The notes: a model not told the origin generated them from the sequence alone. Positions 1-9,115 are shown, counted from the first letter of the stretch. The stretch is DNA of 64,000 bases from Rhizobium giardinii bv. giardinii H152 (GCF_000379605.1 NZ_KB902579.1:124111-188110); one strand, 5' to 3'. Numbers and translations: made by a program.

Positions 1-1
1 G

Positions 2-526
2 ACCTATGCCCAGAAAGCGACGATCGAGGACGTCGTTCGACGGGTAGCCGGCGTTAAAGGCATCGCCCAGGAAATCGAAGTGCGCCCCTTCGGGGCTAAT
101 CAGACCGCAGACGACGAGATCGCCAAGCGCGCCTTGTACATGATCAACTGGAATACGACAGTTCCCAAGAATGCCGTCCAGGTGAAGGTCCAAAAGGGAT
201 GGGTAACACTGACGGGCAACGTCGAATGGCACTATCAAAAGATTGCCGCCGGTGACGCGGTGAGGGGACTTGCAGGGGTCTCTGGAGTCAGCAACACCAT
301 CGACCTCAAGCCACGGGTTTCCGTTTCCGACGTCAAGAAACGCATCCAGGACGCACTGAAGCGAAATGCAGAAGTCGAAGCCAAGGGCATTCGGATTGAC
401 GTTCTCGACGGCATTGTCACGCTCGAAGGCCGCGTCAAAGCCTGGCCAGAGCGCGATGCAGCCGAAAGGGCGGCGTGGTCCGCACCTGGCGTCAAGGCGG
501 TCGTGGACCGGATCACTGTCGGGTGA
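2..526 (+). CDS. BON-domain protein, 5' end outside the window
   Basis: The reading frame is already open at base 2 and runs to the TGA at 524-526, so the start lies upstream of the window. The visible 174 residues hold the end of one BON domain and two further BON domains (about residues 35-100 and 105-172). BON domains are alpha/beta modules found in periplasmic, osmotically induced OsmY-like proteins and thought to bind membranes or phospholipids. The protein is a clear paralogue of the complete three-BON protein at 6424-7071: stretches such as TYAQKATIEDVVRRVAGVKG align with SYAQKSTAESVVQRIKGVRA there. No signal peptide can be judged because the N-terminus is missing. Confidence 0.85.
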   Translation, partial: TYAQKATIEDVVRRVAGVKGIAQEIEVRPFGANQTADDEIAKRALYMINWNTTVPKNAVQVKVQKGWVTLTGNVEWHYQKIAAGDAVRGLAGVSGVSNTIDLKPRVSVSDVKKRIQDALKRNAEVEAKGIRIDVLDGIVTLEGRVKAWPERDAAERAAWSAPGVKAVVDRITVG

Positions 527-636
527 AGCGCCTATGGAATGGCGAGAGCCGGTCTCTCGTGGGCATGCTGAATCCGGCACGGGCGAGGGATAACCGACGG
601 AACGGGAATCAGCGCTTGAAGACAAGGAGCTACCTG

Positions 637-1104
637 ATGCCTGCCGCCTACACCATAGCTCAAATCTCCGCTGAACAGATCGACGTAACCTATCCGCTCG
701 TGCGAAATGTGGAACAGGCGCTGCAACAGGCCGAGTGGCGCGAAATCTGCGAGGCCATCATTCAGCGACGTGTCAATCTGGCCGGTGCCAACCAAATAGT
801 CATCGCGACAAATCGAACAGGATATATCCGCGGCATCTGTATGTTCCGCGTCAGAAGCCATCCGCGATACGGGGAACTGCTCGATGTGCCGATATTCGTC
901 GCGATCAGCGCCGGGGACGTCGCGGGCGTTTCCGAGGCGCTGCTCGATCACCTCAGGACATTGGCGCACAATCAACAATGCAGAGTGATGCGGGTCTGGG
1001 GGCTGGGTGCCGACAACTTGAGCAGAACCCTGCGAAAAGGTGAGTTCGATCGCTGGGATCACGGCCTGCTGGTGTCGGTTGACGTGGATACCGGCGATCC
1101 CTGA
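637..1104 (+). CDS. conserved hypothetical protein, 155 aa
   Basis: The frame is open upstream to 475, but the ATG at 637 is preceded by AAGGAG (623-628) at good spacing, so I start it there. The product is soluble, with no signal peptide or membrane segment. It has a mixed alpha/beta pattern in which a strand rich in Ile/Val (residues 50-75) is followed by LDVPIFVAIS and a C-terminal segment with RVMRVWGLGADN. The layout is faintly like an acyltransferase-type fold, but no acetyl-CoA motif is visible and I assign no function. It follows the BON gene by 110 bp on the same strand, may be co-transcribed with it, and its 3' end faces the regulator at 1118-1852. Confidence 0.7.
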   Translation: MPAAYTIAQISAEQIDVTYPLVRNVEQALQQAEWREICEAIIQRRVNLAGANQIVIATNRTGYIRGICMFRVRSHPRYGELLDVPIFVAISAGDVAGVSEALLDHLRTLAHNQQCRVMRVWGLGADNLSRTLRKGEFDRWDHGLLVSVDVDTGDP

Positions 1105-1117
1105 CGGTTTCGTGAGG

Positions 1118-1852
1118 TCATTCCTGCGTGGGCTTTACACTGAAGACATAGCCCACATTGCGAACAGATTGGATCAGCGTCGGGTTCTTTGGGTCACGCT
1201 CGATCTTCTTGCGCAGGCGCGCCACCTGGGCATCGATAGTGCGGTCGTAAGCCTCCATGTTGCGACTTCGCGTCAAGTCCATCAGCAATTCGCGGGTGAG
1301 CACGCGCCCGGCATGCTTTACAAGCACGCAAAGCATGTCGAATTCGCCCGTCGTCAAGGCCACGTCGCTGCCGTCGGACGCAAGCAATCGGCGGCGGCCC
1401 ACATTAAGCTGCCAGCCGTCGAAGCAGAAATTCTCCGTTGTCTCATCATCGCCCCTTGCGACCGGGGCCTGGTGGCGACGCAGCACACTCCGCACGCGTG
1501 CCAGAACTTCCCGCAGGTGAAAGGGCTTGGCGATGTAGTCGTCGGCGCCCACTTCCAACCCCACGATCCTGTCGATCACGTCATCTCGCCCCGTCAACAT
1601 GATGATCGGGATATTCGATCGGGAGCGGATATCCCGTGCCAACGCCAAACCATCTTCACCACCGGGAAGGACAAGATCGAGAAGGATAATGTCCGTCGCG
1701 GCCTTCGCCAGACAATCTCGCATCGCCGGGCCGTCTGACGCTGCGCTGACGCGAAATCCCTCACCCTCGAAGTAGCGGATCAGCATCTGCCGAATTCTGG
1801 CGTCGTCATCAACGACCAGGATGTGTTCTCTCCGTGTTGCAGTGTCTGACAT
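1118..1852 (-). CDS. fxkR: OmpR/PhoB-type response regulator, FxkR-like
   Basis: This is a 244-residue two-component regulator. The receiver domain (residues 10-120) has the acidic pair in ILVVDDD, the likely phospho-acceptor Asp59 in LLDLVLP, a Thr in MLTG and the Lys in IAKPF. A winged-helix DNA-binding domain follows, with the typical ending IDAQVARLRKKIE...GYVF. An in-frame Met lies 17 codons upstream, but the ATG at 1852 has a GAGGG ribosome site just upstream and starts close to the domain. It is divergent from fixK, with the hybrid FixL gene next to fixK. In Rhizobium etli, as I recall, this trio is the hFixL-FxkR-FixK low-oxygen cascade. The symbol is assigned from context plus domain type. 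Confidence 0.8.
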   Translation of the reverse strand: MSDTATRREHILVVDDDARIRQMLIRYFEGEGFRVSAASDGPAMRDCLAKAATDIILLDLVLPGGEDGLALARDIRSRSNIPIIMLTGRDDVIDRIVGLEVGADDYIAKPFHLREVLARVRSVLRRHQAPVARGDDETTENFCFDGWQLNVGRRRLLASDGSDVALTTGEFDMLCVLVKHAGRVLTRELLMDLTRSRNMEAYDRTIDAQVARLRKKIERDPKNPTLIQSVRNVGYVFSVKPTQE

Positions 1853-1873
1853 AGTGCCCTCGGCAGCGGCCAC

Positions 1874-1912
1874 GCTGTTACAAGCTGTTACACACTTGCG
1901 CAAAACCTTACA
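1874..1912. promoter_or_regulatory. K-box-like direct repeat between fxkR and fixK
   Basis: GCTGTTACA is repeated in tandem at 1874-1882 and 1884-1892, giving GTTACA-AGCT-GTTACA at 1877-1892. A weaker half-site, CTTACA, sits at 1907-1912, so the half-sites fall at 1877, 1887 and 1907, all in one 10-bp register. OmpR-family regulators bind such same-face direct repeats. The spacing and sequence match what I remember as the K-box needed for FxkR activation of fixK in Rhizobium etli. The element is 91-106 bp upstream of the fixK ATG and 25 bp from the fxkR start, so it could serve both. Confidence 0.75.
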
Positions 1913-1982
1913 TTCTCATCGTCACGCCGTCACCGGGCCAACTCAATTTGTCCGAACCACGTCGATCGGACAGGAGGGCACG

Positions 1983-2726
1983 ATGCTTGCGCGACCACAA
2001 TCCTTGCACGCTGTTATGTCGAATGCAATTTTACGTGCCGTTGATACCGGGACCCCGAGTTTGCGGGATATCTTCTCCAGGCAGGCGATGGATCGTTTCG
2101 AGGCTGGGTCGACATTGTTCTGGGAGGGGGACCCCGCCGCCAATGTCTTTGAGGTCGTCGCCGGCGTGTTTCGTATCGTCAGGGTGTTAAACGACGGCCG
2201 GCGTGTGATTACGGGATTCATCTATGCAGGCGAGCTGCTGGGCGCGTCTCTTCGCGACCGGTACCTCTACAGCGCCGAGGCCGTCACGCAGGTCACGGTG
2301 CGGCGTTTCGGACGCAACCGCTTCCAGGAGGAAATATCGCGGCAACCGGAGCTTCGCGAGCAGCTATTTTCGCGCCTGAGCGATGAACTGGCCGCAGCGC
2401 AGGACCAGATGGTGCTGCTGTCGCGCAAGAACGCTGAAGAGCGGGTCTGCAATTTTCTGCTCTTGACGGCGCGCCGTGTCGCCCAGGCTTGCCCAGCCAT
2501 GCCAATCGTGGAACTGCCGATGACCCGGCTCGATATCGCGGACTATCTGGGGCTAACGATCGAAACGGTCTCTCGGACAATGACAAAGCTTACAAATCGT
2601 GGCGTCATCGCCGCCGCCAGCCGCCATTCTGTCGTTATCATGAAGCCGGTGACACTCGCATCGCTTGCCGGTGAGAGCTATGCTGATCCCTACGCAGCCC
2701 CGACAGACATTCTAGGGGCTGCCTGA
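1983..2726 (+). CDS. fixK: Crp/Fnr-family transcription regulator, FixK type
   Basis: This 247-residue protein has a cyclic-nucleotide-binding-like beta barrel (about residues 35-130), a long dimer helix and a C-terminal HTH (about 175-215) containing [18 protein letters not shown]. That is the E-x2-SR recognition helix of Fnr/FixK proteins, which read TTGA half-sites. There is no N-terminal Cys cluster, so it should not bind an oxygen-sensing Fe-S cluster. That points to FixK rather than Fnr/FnrN, with oxygen information coming from the upstream kinase. The frame is open further upstream, but the ATG at 1983 follows GGAGGG at 1973-1978. Six matching DNA sites lie in the next 12 kb. Confidence 0.88.
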   Translation: MLARPQSLHAVMSNAILRAVDTGTPSLRDIFSRQAMDRFEAGSTLFWEGDPAANVFEVVAGVFRIVRVLNDGRRVITGFIYAGELLGASLRDRYLYSAEAVTQVTVRRFGRNRFQEEISRQPELREQLFSRLSDELAAAQDQMVLLSRKNAEERVCNFLLLTARRVAQACPAMPIVELPMTRLDIADYLGLTIETVSRTMTKLTNRGVIAAASRHSVVIMKPVTLASLAGESYADPYAAPTDILGAA

Positions 2727-2758
2727 CTTCGCTAACGGCCGACCGAAGTGGAAACCGC

Positions 2759-4681
2759 ATGAACGACACGACAAGCGGCGAAATCGCAACAGAACTCCGT
2801 TTGGATGACGTCGTCCGATTTCTCGACGATGCCAATATCATCATACATGATTTTGACGGCAGCATTCGCTATTGGAGCAGGGGCTGCGAGAGGCTCTACG
2901 GGTATACTCGCTCCGAGGCTATTGGTCAGATCGTCCACGATCTCCTTGCCACCCAGTTTCAGGAACCGATTGAAGACGTGCGTGCGCAACTCAGCGCGCG
3001 CGGTATTTGGGAAGGCGAGCTGGTTCACCGCCACAAGGACGGTCGTGCCCTTTCCATCGTGAGCCGCTGGGTGGCTTCCCGGCAAGGGGAAGCGTCCATG
3101 CCGATGATTGTCCAGACAGACAACGACATTTCGGAGCTGAAGCAAAGCCAGGCCGGCCTCGCCGAGCGGGAAGCGCACTTGCGGTCGATCCTCGACACCG
3201 TGCCGGATGCCATGGTCGTCATTGACGAAAGCGGGGTGATCGGATCGTTCAGCGCTGCGGCGGCGAGACTTTTCGGTTATGTCGAGGACGAGGTGTTGGG
3301 GAAAAACGTTCGCATGCTGATGCCACAACCGGATCGGGATGCCCATGACGGTTACCTGTCACACTACATTCGCACCGGCGAGCGACGCATTATCGGCTAC
3401 GGCCGTGTCGTAACGGGTATGCGCAAGGACGGCACGACATTTCCCATGGAGCTTTCGGTCGGTGAAGCGACAGCCAACGGAAAGCGCATCTTCACCGGGT
3501 TCATCCGCGACCTGACCAGTAGGCAACGGGTTGAAGAGGAACTGAGGCAGTCTCAGAAGATGGAGGCGGTTGGACAGCTGACCGGCGGTATCGCTCACGA
3601 CTTCAACAATCTCCTGACCGTCATCAGTGGCAATCTGGAAATGATGGAGCCGCGGCTTAAAGACGAGACGCTCCGGGGATTGCTGCGGGAGGCACAGGAG
3701 GCGACGGATGATGGCGCCAAATTGACGAGCCAGTTGCTGGCTTTCGGCAGGCGACAGCCGCTCAATCCGAAACCGGTCGACGTGGCCCAGCACGTTTCCA
3801 CTTTCTCCGAGCTGCTGCGCCGGACACTGGGGGAGACGATCGAGTTGCGAAGCGTCATAAACGGCACACCGGGTCAGGCGATGGTCGATGCGTCCCAGCT
3901 TCAAAACGCGCTTCTCAATCTGGCGCTCAACGCACGGGATGCGATGTCGCGCGGCGGCCGGTTGACCGTTGAGATATCGCGCACATCCCTCGATCGCGAC
4001 TATGCTCAGATGTATCCCGAGGTCCGGACCGGAAATTACGTTCTGATCTCGGTGACAGATACGGGCTGCGGGATGTCGAGTGAAGTGAGGCGTCACGCCT
4101 TCGAACCCTTCTTCACCACCAAAAGCGTCGGTTCTGGCACCGGTCTTGGGCTGAGCATGGTCTACGGGTTCGTGCGACAGTCGGGGGGCCATGTTCAACT
4201 GTATAGCGAGCCCGGCCAGGGAACCAGCGTTCGTCTGTTCCTTCCCGCCTTTGTCGACGGCGACAATGCCGCCATAGCCGAGGAGGTGGCATCTTCGGCC
4301 GACCATGAAATCCCGATGGGACGGGAGACGATTCTCGTCGTGGAAGATGACGCGCGGGTTCGTCGGGTGGCCGTCATGCGGCTGAGCAATGCGGGTTACA
4401 CGGTCCTGGAAGCCGCAAATGGAAGCGAAGCCCTGGAGATGCTTTCCGCTCACCCCGAGATAGAGTTGTTGTTCACTGACATCATCATGCCCGGTGGCAT
4501 TACCGGCGACGAGCTGGCGAAGCATGCGCGTGCGTTAAGACCCGATATCAAGGTCTTGTTCACCTCGGGCTATGCCGAACCGAGCATCGCCGGAAGGGAA
4601 TTCACGGAACGGGGGAGCTGGCTGAAAAAGCCCTATTCCGCACGCGAGCTTGCAACGCGGCTTCGCGAACTCCTCGATTGA
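2759..4681 (+). CDS. fixL: hybrid heme-PAS sensor histidine kinase, hFixL type
   Basis: This is a 640-residue soluble kinase starting 32 bp after fixK. Domain order is PAS (15-130), PAS (140-258), dimerisation/His domain with IAHDFNNLL (phospho-His near 279), ATPase domain with GCGMS and GTGLGLSMV, and a C-terminal receiver (about 522-638) with the likely acceptor Asp near 574 in FTDIIMPGG. The second PAS closely resembles the heme PAS of Fix[15 protein letters not shown], the proximal His in PDRDAHDGY (about residue 196), and IIGYGR...VTG...[14 protein letters not shown] with the distal Arg. It should therefore bind heme and sense O2. The fused receiver marks it as the hybrid form rather than classical membrane FixL. 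No transmembrane helices are seen. Confidence 0.88.
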   Translation: MNDTTSGEIATELRLDDVVRFLDDANIIIHDFDGSIRYWSRGCERLYGYTRSEAIGQIVHDLLATQFQEPIEDVRAQLSARGIWEGELVHRHKDGRALSIVSRWVASRQGEASMPMIVQTDNDISELKQSQAGLAEREAHLRSILDTVPDAMVVIDESGVIGSFSAAAARLFGYVEDEVLGKNVRMLMPQPDRDAHDGYLSHYIRTGERRIIGYGRVVTGMRKDGTTFPMELSVGEATANGKRIFTGFIRDLTSRQRVEEELRQSQKMEAVGQLTGGIAHDFNNLLTVISGNLEMMEPRLKDETLRGLLREAQEATDDGAKLTSQLLAFGRRQPLNPKPVDVAQHVSTFSELLRRTLGETIELRSVINGTPGQAMVDASQLQNALLNLALNARDAMSRGGRLTVEISRTSLDRDYAQMYPEVRTGNYVLISVTDTGCGMSSEVRRHAFEPFFTTKSVGSGTGLGLSMVYGFVRQSGGHVQLYSEPGQGTSVRLFLPAFVDGDNAAIAEEVASSADHEIPMGRETILVVEDDARVRRVAVMRLSNAGYTVLEAANGSEALEMLSAHPEIELLFTDIIMPGGITGDELAKHARALRPDIKVLFTSGYAEPSIAGREFTERGSWLKKPYSARELATRLRELLD

Positions 4682-4802
4682 TCTGCGAATTGCGGCCTTT
4701 GTCGGTTTCTATGAAGTCATCGAGCGCCGCAAGCGCGATCCCCGTCCGTTCCTGGCAGATCCGGATCCGAAGCGCTCGTCACGACAAAACGCGCGGCCAT
4801 CC

Positions 4803-4816
4803 TTGACGGAGATCAA
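4803..4816. promoter_or_regulatory. FixK/Fnr-type box upstream of the first universal stress gene
   Basis: TTGACGGAGATCAA fits the Fnr/FixK palindrome TTGA(T/C)-N4-(A/G)TCAA. It is centred about 73 bp upstream of the ATG at 4883, a suitable position for activation. No other strong promoter signal stands out in the 201-bp gap after the kinase gene. Confidence 0.65.
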
Positions 4817-4882
4817 TGTGGGCGCGGCGGGAAGGTCTAAGCTCAGAGTTCACAGTTCGACGATCTTCGAAGGGAACATTCA

Positions 4883-5719
4883 ATGAGCTACAAGACCATT
4901 CTCAGCGTGACCGGGATCAATCAGTCCGACAGTGATCTGTGCGCAGCCGCCGAGCTATGTGCTTCCGCCGGCGCGCATCTTTCCGCCTTGGTCGTCGCTT
5001 TGTCGGCATCGCCACCGATCGGTGAATATGCTGCCGCCGTGTCGATCGACTGGCTCGAAGAGCGCAACCGCGAAATTGCGAAACTTGACGAACGGGCGGA
5101 AGAGGCCAAGGCCTTGCTTGCCCAGACCGGCATCTCGTTCGATGTCGACACGATGTACACGGAGATTGCATGGTCCGACGAGGAAATCGGTGAGCGTGCC
5201 TCCTATGCCGACATCTCGCTCCTCGGACCCGGCCTTAAACTGGACCCGGAACTGCGGGCCCGTGCCATAGACGGCTGCCTTTTCAAGTCCGCGCGGCCCG
5301 TTCTTCTCGTTCCGAAGCGCGGCAAGCCGACGCTTTCTCCCAGGACGATCATACTAGCCTGGGACTCCCGTCTGGAAGCCGCCAGGGCAGCGCGCGAAGC
5401 GATCGACGTCATGAAGGACGCTGACTCCGTTCATGTGACCATGGTTGACCCTCGGGCAGCTTCCGCGAGAAACGGTGAGGAACCCGGCGCCGATGTTGCT
5501 GCCTATCTTGCGCGGCATGGGATCGAGGTCACGGTCGACCGGTTGGCGAGCGGCGGGCGTCCCGTTGACGAAGTCCTCAATCAGCATGCGCTTGATGTCT
5601 CGGCCGATCTGATCGTGATGGGGGGGTATAGTCATTCTCGCCTGAGGGAGCGCATCTTCGGCGGCGTCACGAAGGCGATCATCGAGGAATCGAGCGTCTG
5701 CGTCTTGATGACCCACTGA
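4883..5719 (+). CDS. universal stress protein, two UspA-like domains
   Basis: This 278-residue cytoplasmic protein has two tandem Usp folds. The C-terminal half (about 150-278) keeps the ATP-binding signature: VMGGYSHSRLRERIFGG fits G-x2-G-x9-G with a following TKAII helix. The N-terminal half (1-145) is more diverged. Length is typical for tandem-domain Usp proteins, which are induced under low oxygen, stationary phase or stress. It lies behind a FixK-type box and resembles the second Usp at 12926-13747, which ends in the same way (...SVCVLMTH against ...SMPILMSH). Start chosen at the ATG preceded by GAAGGG. Confidence 0.88.
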   Translation: MSYKTILSVTGINQSDSDLCAAAELCASAGAHLSALVVALSASPPIGEYAAAVSIDWLEERNREIAKLDERAEEAKALLAQTGISFDVDTMYTEIAWSDEEIGERASYADISLLGPGLKLDPELRARAIDGCLFKSARPVLLVPKRGKPTLSPRTIILAWDSRLEAARAAREAIDVMKDADSVHVTMVDPRAASARNGEEPGADVAAYLARHGIEVTVDRLASGGRPVDEVLNQHALDVSADLIVMGGYSHSRLRERIFGGVTKAIIEESSVCVLMTH

Positions 5720-5802
5720 TGCGGGCCTGCCGAGTGCCGATCCGGTCGTGCGACCGGGTCGACATCATGTTTGTATTGGCTGCAAGACATCCCGCTCTGC
5801 GG

Positions 5803-6258
5803 CTAGTTATCCCCGCTCACCGCCACTCTTCCGGTCACCTCGACGATATCAATTCCGTAAAACAGATGAGGCGAAGCGCTTGCGATCGGTTGCGGCGTCG
5901 GCTTCAATGCTCCTGGTTCCCACCAATCTATATGCCGTTCGAGAATTGACCAGGCATGCAGCCGCTGGTGGTGCCATTTATCGGTGTCCGGAAATTCCTG
6001 ATATTTCCCGTAGATGACGACGGTTCTCCAGCCGGAACCACCCAGGAACTCGTCGACCTCGACGCAGACGTGAGGGTTCTCGCGCATCCAGTCGACTTTC
6101 TGTCCCGGCATGGAGAAACTGTAAAGGCAATTGCCGTCAAGGGCGTAGTAAATCGGGATGATATAAGGCCGGTCATTCTTGGAGCAGGCCAACCGTCCCA
6201 GGCGGCTGGCGGAAATCAGGCCGATGCATTCCGAGCGCGTCATTTCCTTGACCATCAT
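5803..6258 (-). CDS. pyridoxamine 5'-phosphate oxidase family protein
   Basis: This 151-residue protein has the split-barrel flavin-binding fold of the PNPOx-like family. The N-terminal ECIGLISASRLGRLACSKND and PYIIPIYYALDG are typical of the small FMN- or F420-like nitroreductase/heme-utilisation relatives, followed by PHVCVEVDEF and WRTVVIYGKYQEF. A role in flavin-dependent reduction or heme handling is plausible, but the substrate is unknown. Two Met codons stand at the start (6258 and 6255) behind AAAAGGAG. It is divergent from the BON gene at 6424, with a FixK-type box between them. Similar proteins belong to rhizobial low-oxygen regulons, as far as I recall. Confidence 0.78.
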   Translation of the reverse strand: MMVKEMTRSECIGLISASRLGRLACSKNDRPYIIPIYYALDGNCLYSFSMPGQKVDWMRENPHVCVEVDEFLGGSGWRTVVIYGKYQEFPDTDKWHHQRLHAWSILERHIDWWEPGALKPTPQPIASASPHLFYGIDIVEVTGRVAVSGDN

Positions 6259-6326
6259 GGCATTTGGCTCCTTTTCGGCACCAGGTTTCGCAACGGCAAT
6301 AGTGACACCAAAAACGTCACTTCATT

Positions 6327-6340
6327 TTGATCCGGCGCAA
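6327..6340. promoter_or_regulatory. FixK-type box between the divergent PNPOx-like and BON genes
   Basis: TTGATCCGGCGCAA fits the looser rhizobial FixK pattern TTG(A/C)-N6-(T/G)CAA, although the right half is GCAA instead of TCAA. Nearly the same 14-mer (one base different) lies at 13812-13825. The centre is about 75 bp upstream of the 6258 start and 90 bp upstream of the 6424 start, so it could serve either gene. Confidence 0.5.
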
Positions 6341-6423
6341 AGACCTTCGGCACCGGTCGCCTGAAAATAGCAGAACATGGCGCTCTTAAGGAGCGAGCCT
6401 GCGACGCCAAAGGGAGAATTGTC

Positions 6424-7071
6424 ATGAACGACATGGAACTGCGTCAGGATATTCTGGATGAGCTTGCATTTGAGCCAAGCCTGGAGGCCGAGCACATCGG
6501 TGTCACCGTCGACAACGGTGTCGTTACGCTTACCGGGCATGTCGGTAGCTACGCGCAGAAGTCGACGGCTGAGAGTGTGGTACAACGCATCAAGGGAGTG
6601 CGTGCCATCGCCCAGGATATCGAAGTGAGATATCCTGAAGACAAGAAGACGGCAGATGACGAGATCGCCGCGCGCGCCGCAAAGATCATCGCGTGGGACG
6701 CGGCGCTTCCGGACGGGCAAATCCATATCAAAGTTCAGAAGGGATGTGTGACGCTGTCGGGTCAAGTCGACTGGCACTTCCAAAGCGCCGCAGCCGAAAA
6801 CGCGGTGTGCAAACTCTCCGGCGTTTCGGGTGTCCACAATATGTTGACGATTCGCCCGCGCGTCGACCTTGCCAGCATCAAGAATTCGATCGAAACCGCG
6901 CTCACGCGAAACGCGGAGATTGAGGCAGAGGGCATCAACGTCGATGTTTCCGGCGGGAAGGTGACGTTGAACGGCAGGGTCAATACATGGCGGGAACGCA
7001 TCACGGCGGAACGGGCTGCCTGGTCCGTGCCAGGCGTCACGGCGGTCGAAGATCGGCTGGTCGTCGTTTGA
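6424..7071 (+). CDS. three-BON-domain protein, OsmY-like
   Basis: This 215-residue protein is built from three consecutive BON domains (about residues 3-70, 78-145 and 148-215), each with the G-x-V-T-L-x-G strand (GVVTLTGHV, GCVTLSGQV, GKVTLNGRV). There is no signal peptide, so unlike OsmY it is probably cytoplasmic or membrane-surface associated. Function of this arrangement is not established; BON domains are thought to contact phospholipid. It is paralogous to the truncated protein at the left edge of the window, so two copies flank the fixK-fixL genes. The ATG at 6424 is preceded by AAGGGAG. The gene lies behind a FixK-type box and converges on the ATPase at 7091-8950. Confidence 0.85.
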   Translation: MNDMELRQDILDELAFEPSLEAEHIGVTVDNGVVTLTGHVGSYAQKSTAESVVQRIKGVRAIAQDIEVRYPEDKKTADDEIAARAAKIIAWDAALPDGQIHIKVQKGCVTLSGQVDWHFQSAAAENAVCKLSGVSGVHNMLTIRPRVDLASIKNSIETALTRNAEIEAEGINVDVSGGKVTLNGRVNTWRERITAERAAWSVPGVTAVEDRLVVV

Positions 7072-7090
7072 CCGACGGCGCGCGGCCTAC

Positions 7091-8950
7091 TTACCGTAGC
7101 GCCCGCATTGCATTGAGGATAACGGCGAGATCGATGACCTCTTGCAGGAGTGCGCCCTGGACCGGCGGCAGGTAGCCGAAAGCTGCCAGAGACATTGCAG
7201 CTAACGACAGGCCGAGACCGGCAATCACACTTTGCCGCGCGATTGCAAGCGTCCGGTGTGAAATCGCGAGCGCCTGTGCGAGAGGTGCAAGCCTGTCGAC
7301 GAGCAGGACCACACCGGCGGCCTCCGAGGAGGCCGCCGCACCGCGTGCCCCCATTGCCACGCCGACATCCGCAGATGCCAGCGCTGGGGCGTCATTCACC
7401 CCATCACCGACCATCATCACAGGACCGGATCGACGTGCGGCGAGAACGGCCCCAACTTTCTGCTCCGGCGTAAGGTCTGCGAGAACCTGATCAATTTCCA
7501 ACCCGTCGCTGATCACAGACGCAACGTCGAGACGATCCCCCGTGGCAAGAATGATTTTTGTAATTCCTGCTTCCCGGAAGCGGGCGACGGCAGTGGAAGC
7601 GTCCGTTCTGACTTGATCGGCCATGATGATTATGCCGGCAACGATGCCATCAATTGCTACCGCCACGATCATTTGGCCCGGCTTTCCATCCGAGCGGAAC
7701 GATCTCGGATCGCCTTCGTTGCTGTTGGCGGCAACATAGCCGCTTCCTCCAATGACGATCTTTCTTCCATCGACGAGGCCTTCCAACCCTGCCCCAGCTT
7801 CTTCTCGAACATTGACGGGCGAGGAGAGCGGCAGTCCGCGCTTGGCGGCAGCGGCGACGAGCGCAGCCGCCATCACATGGTTCGAAGCCTGGTCCAGCGA
7901 TGCTGCGAGCCGAAGAAGCTCCACCTCCGAGATCCAGGCAGCCGCATGGATTTCCACGATTTCCGCTGAGCCGAAAGTCAGGGTGCCGGTCTTGTCGAAC
8001 ACAGCCACACGCACGCGGCTGAGCGTCTCAAGCACATCGCCACCCTTTATCAATACCCCGATCTTCGCGGAGCGGGAGAGGCCGGAAACGAGCGCAATCG
8101 GTACGGCCAGGATCAAGGGGCAGGGGGTGGCGACAACAAGGACCGCCAGTGCGCGGCGAGGCTCGCCGGACAGAAGCCATGCTGCAACGGACAACCCAAT
8201 CGTCACAAAAAGAAACACGACGGCATAGCGATCAGCCAGGCGCGCCATAGGCGCTTTGCTTTTCTGCGCGGCCTCCACCAGTCGCACAATGCCTGCATAG
8301 GTGCTCTCGGCTGCCGGACGAAGGACGTGCATGTCAAAGGCGTGACCGAGCGAGGTACTGCCGCTCAGGACTTCATCCCGTGGCCCGCGCGCGAAGGGAA
8401 GGGACTCGCCGGTCAGGGCCGACTGATCCAAGAGGGCGGATCCCGACAGGATCGAACCATCGACAGGGATAACTTCACCCTGTCGAACCAGAAGCCGGTC
8501 ACCGGGAACGAGTGAGGAGATGGGCACCTCCTCGAGCCGGTCACCGCTGTACCGGATCGCCCGTTTCGGGACCCGTCCGAGCAATGCCGTCATTTCTTTG
8601 GCCGCGCGGCCGGACGCGAACGCTTCGAGCATCTGTCCGCCGGCATACATAAGTGCAACGACGTTTGCGGCCAGCGTTTCGCCGAACGCCAAGGCCACTG
8701 TCATGGAGAGAGCGGCAATCAGGTCGAGGCCGAAGTCGCCGCGAAAAAGGGAGTTGCCGGCTGTAACAAGGAGAACGGCCAATATGGGAACTGTCGCGCT
8801 TCCCCAAAGGAGTCGCGATGAAGAGGGCATGTCCATGAATTGAAGTGCGAACCCGCCAACAAGCCCGATCAGCGCGACCGCGACCAACAGCGGTTGCCTA
8901 TGATCTGATAGCCAGCTCACGAGGGCGTAACGGCGGAAATGGAGTTGCAT
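7091..8950 (-). CDS. P1B-type heavy-metal-translocating ATPase
   Basis: This 619-residue membrane ATPase has the actuator motif TGES, the membrane metal site TPCPLI, the phosphorylation motif DKTGTLT, and GDGVNDAPAL. The usual His-Pro of the nucleotide domain reads SNHVMAAAL here, so the Pro is Val. No N-terminal metal-binding domain is present. The C-terminal helix ends EVIDLAVILNAMRALR. The TPC site and missing HMA domain place it in a less-studied P1B subgroup, and I cannot name the metal. An in-frame Met exists at 8989, but the ATG at 8950 has AGAGG just upstream. It sits in the FixK-regulated neighbourhood without a clear box of its own. Confidence 0.88.
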   Translation of the reverse strand: MQLHFRRYALVSWLSDHRQPLLVAVALIGLVGGFALQFMDMPSSSRLLWGSATVPILAVLLVTAGNSLFRGDFGLDLIAALSMTVALAFGETLAANVVALMYAGGQMLEAFASGRAAKEMTALLGRVPKRAIRYSGDRLEEVPISSLVPGDRLLVRQGEVIPVDGSILSGSALLDQSALTGESLPFARGPRDEVLSGSTSLGHAFDMHVLRPAAESTYAGIVRLVEAAQKSKAPMARLADRYAVVFLFVTIGLSVAAWLLSGEPRRALAVLVVATPCPLILAVPIALVSGLSRSAKIGVLIKGGDVLETLSRVRVAVFDKTGTLTFGSAEIVEIHAAAWISEVELLRLAASLDQASNHVMAAALVAAAAKRGLPLSSPVNVREEAGAGLEGLVDGRKIVIGGSGYVAANSNEGDPRSFRSDGKPGQMIVAVAIDGIVAGIIIMADQVRTDASTAVARFREAGITKIILATGDRLDVASVISDGLEIDQVLADLTPEQKVGAVLAARRSGPVMMVGDGVNDAPALASADVGVAMGARGAAASSEAAGVVLLVDRLAPLAQALAISHRTLAIARQSVIAGLGLSLAAMSLAAFGYLPPVQGALLQEVIDLAVILNAMRALR

Positions 8951-9115
8951 CGGTGCCTCTCGTGAACCTGTCGAGCCTTCCGCAAACACTAACTTTCAGG
9001 ACCGGTTGGCAGATATTACCGTTCTTGGTCGGTAAGCGGCAAACGCTTCTCAACAGTTCGTGAGGCAGGCGCGCCGTTTCTTCACCGACGCGCCGATTGA
9101 TGGTCAGAATCGGAA

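Noticed and set aside
3359-4525. A 388-codon minus-strand frame opposite the hybrid kinase
   Set aside because: The plus strand carries the kinase, ATPase and receiver motifs through the entire stretch, so this frame is a shadow.
5742-5757. Palindrome CCGGTCG-TG-CGACCGG after the first universal stress gene
   Set aside because: The loop of two bases is too small for a terminator hairpin, no T-run follows, and it is GC-rich enough to arise by chance.
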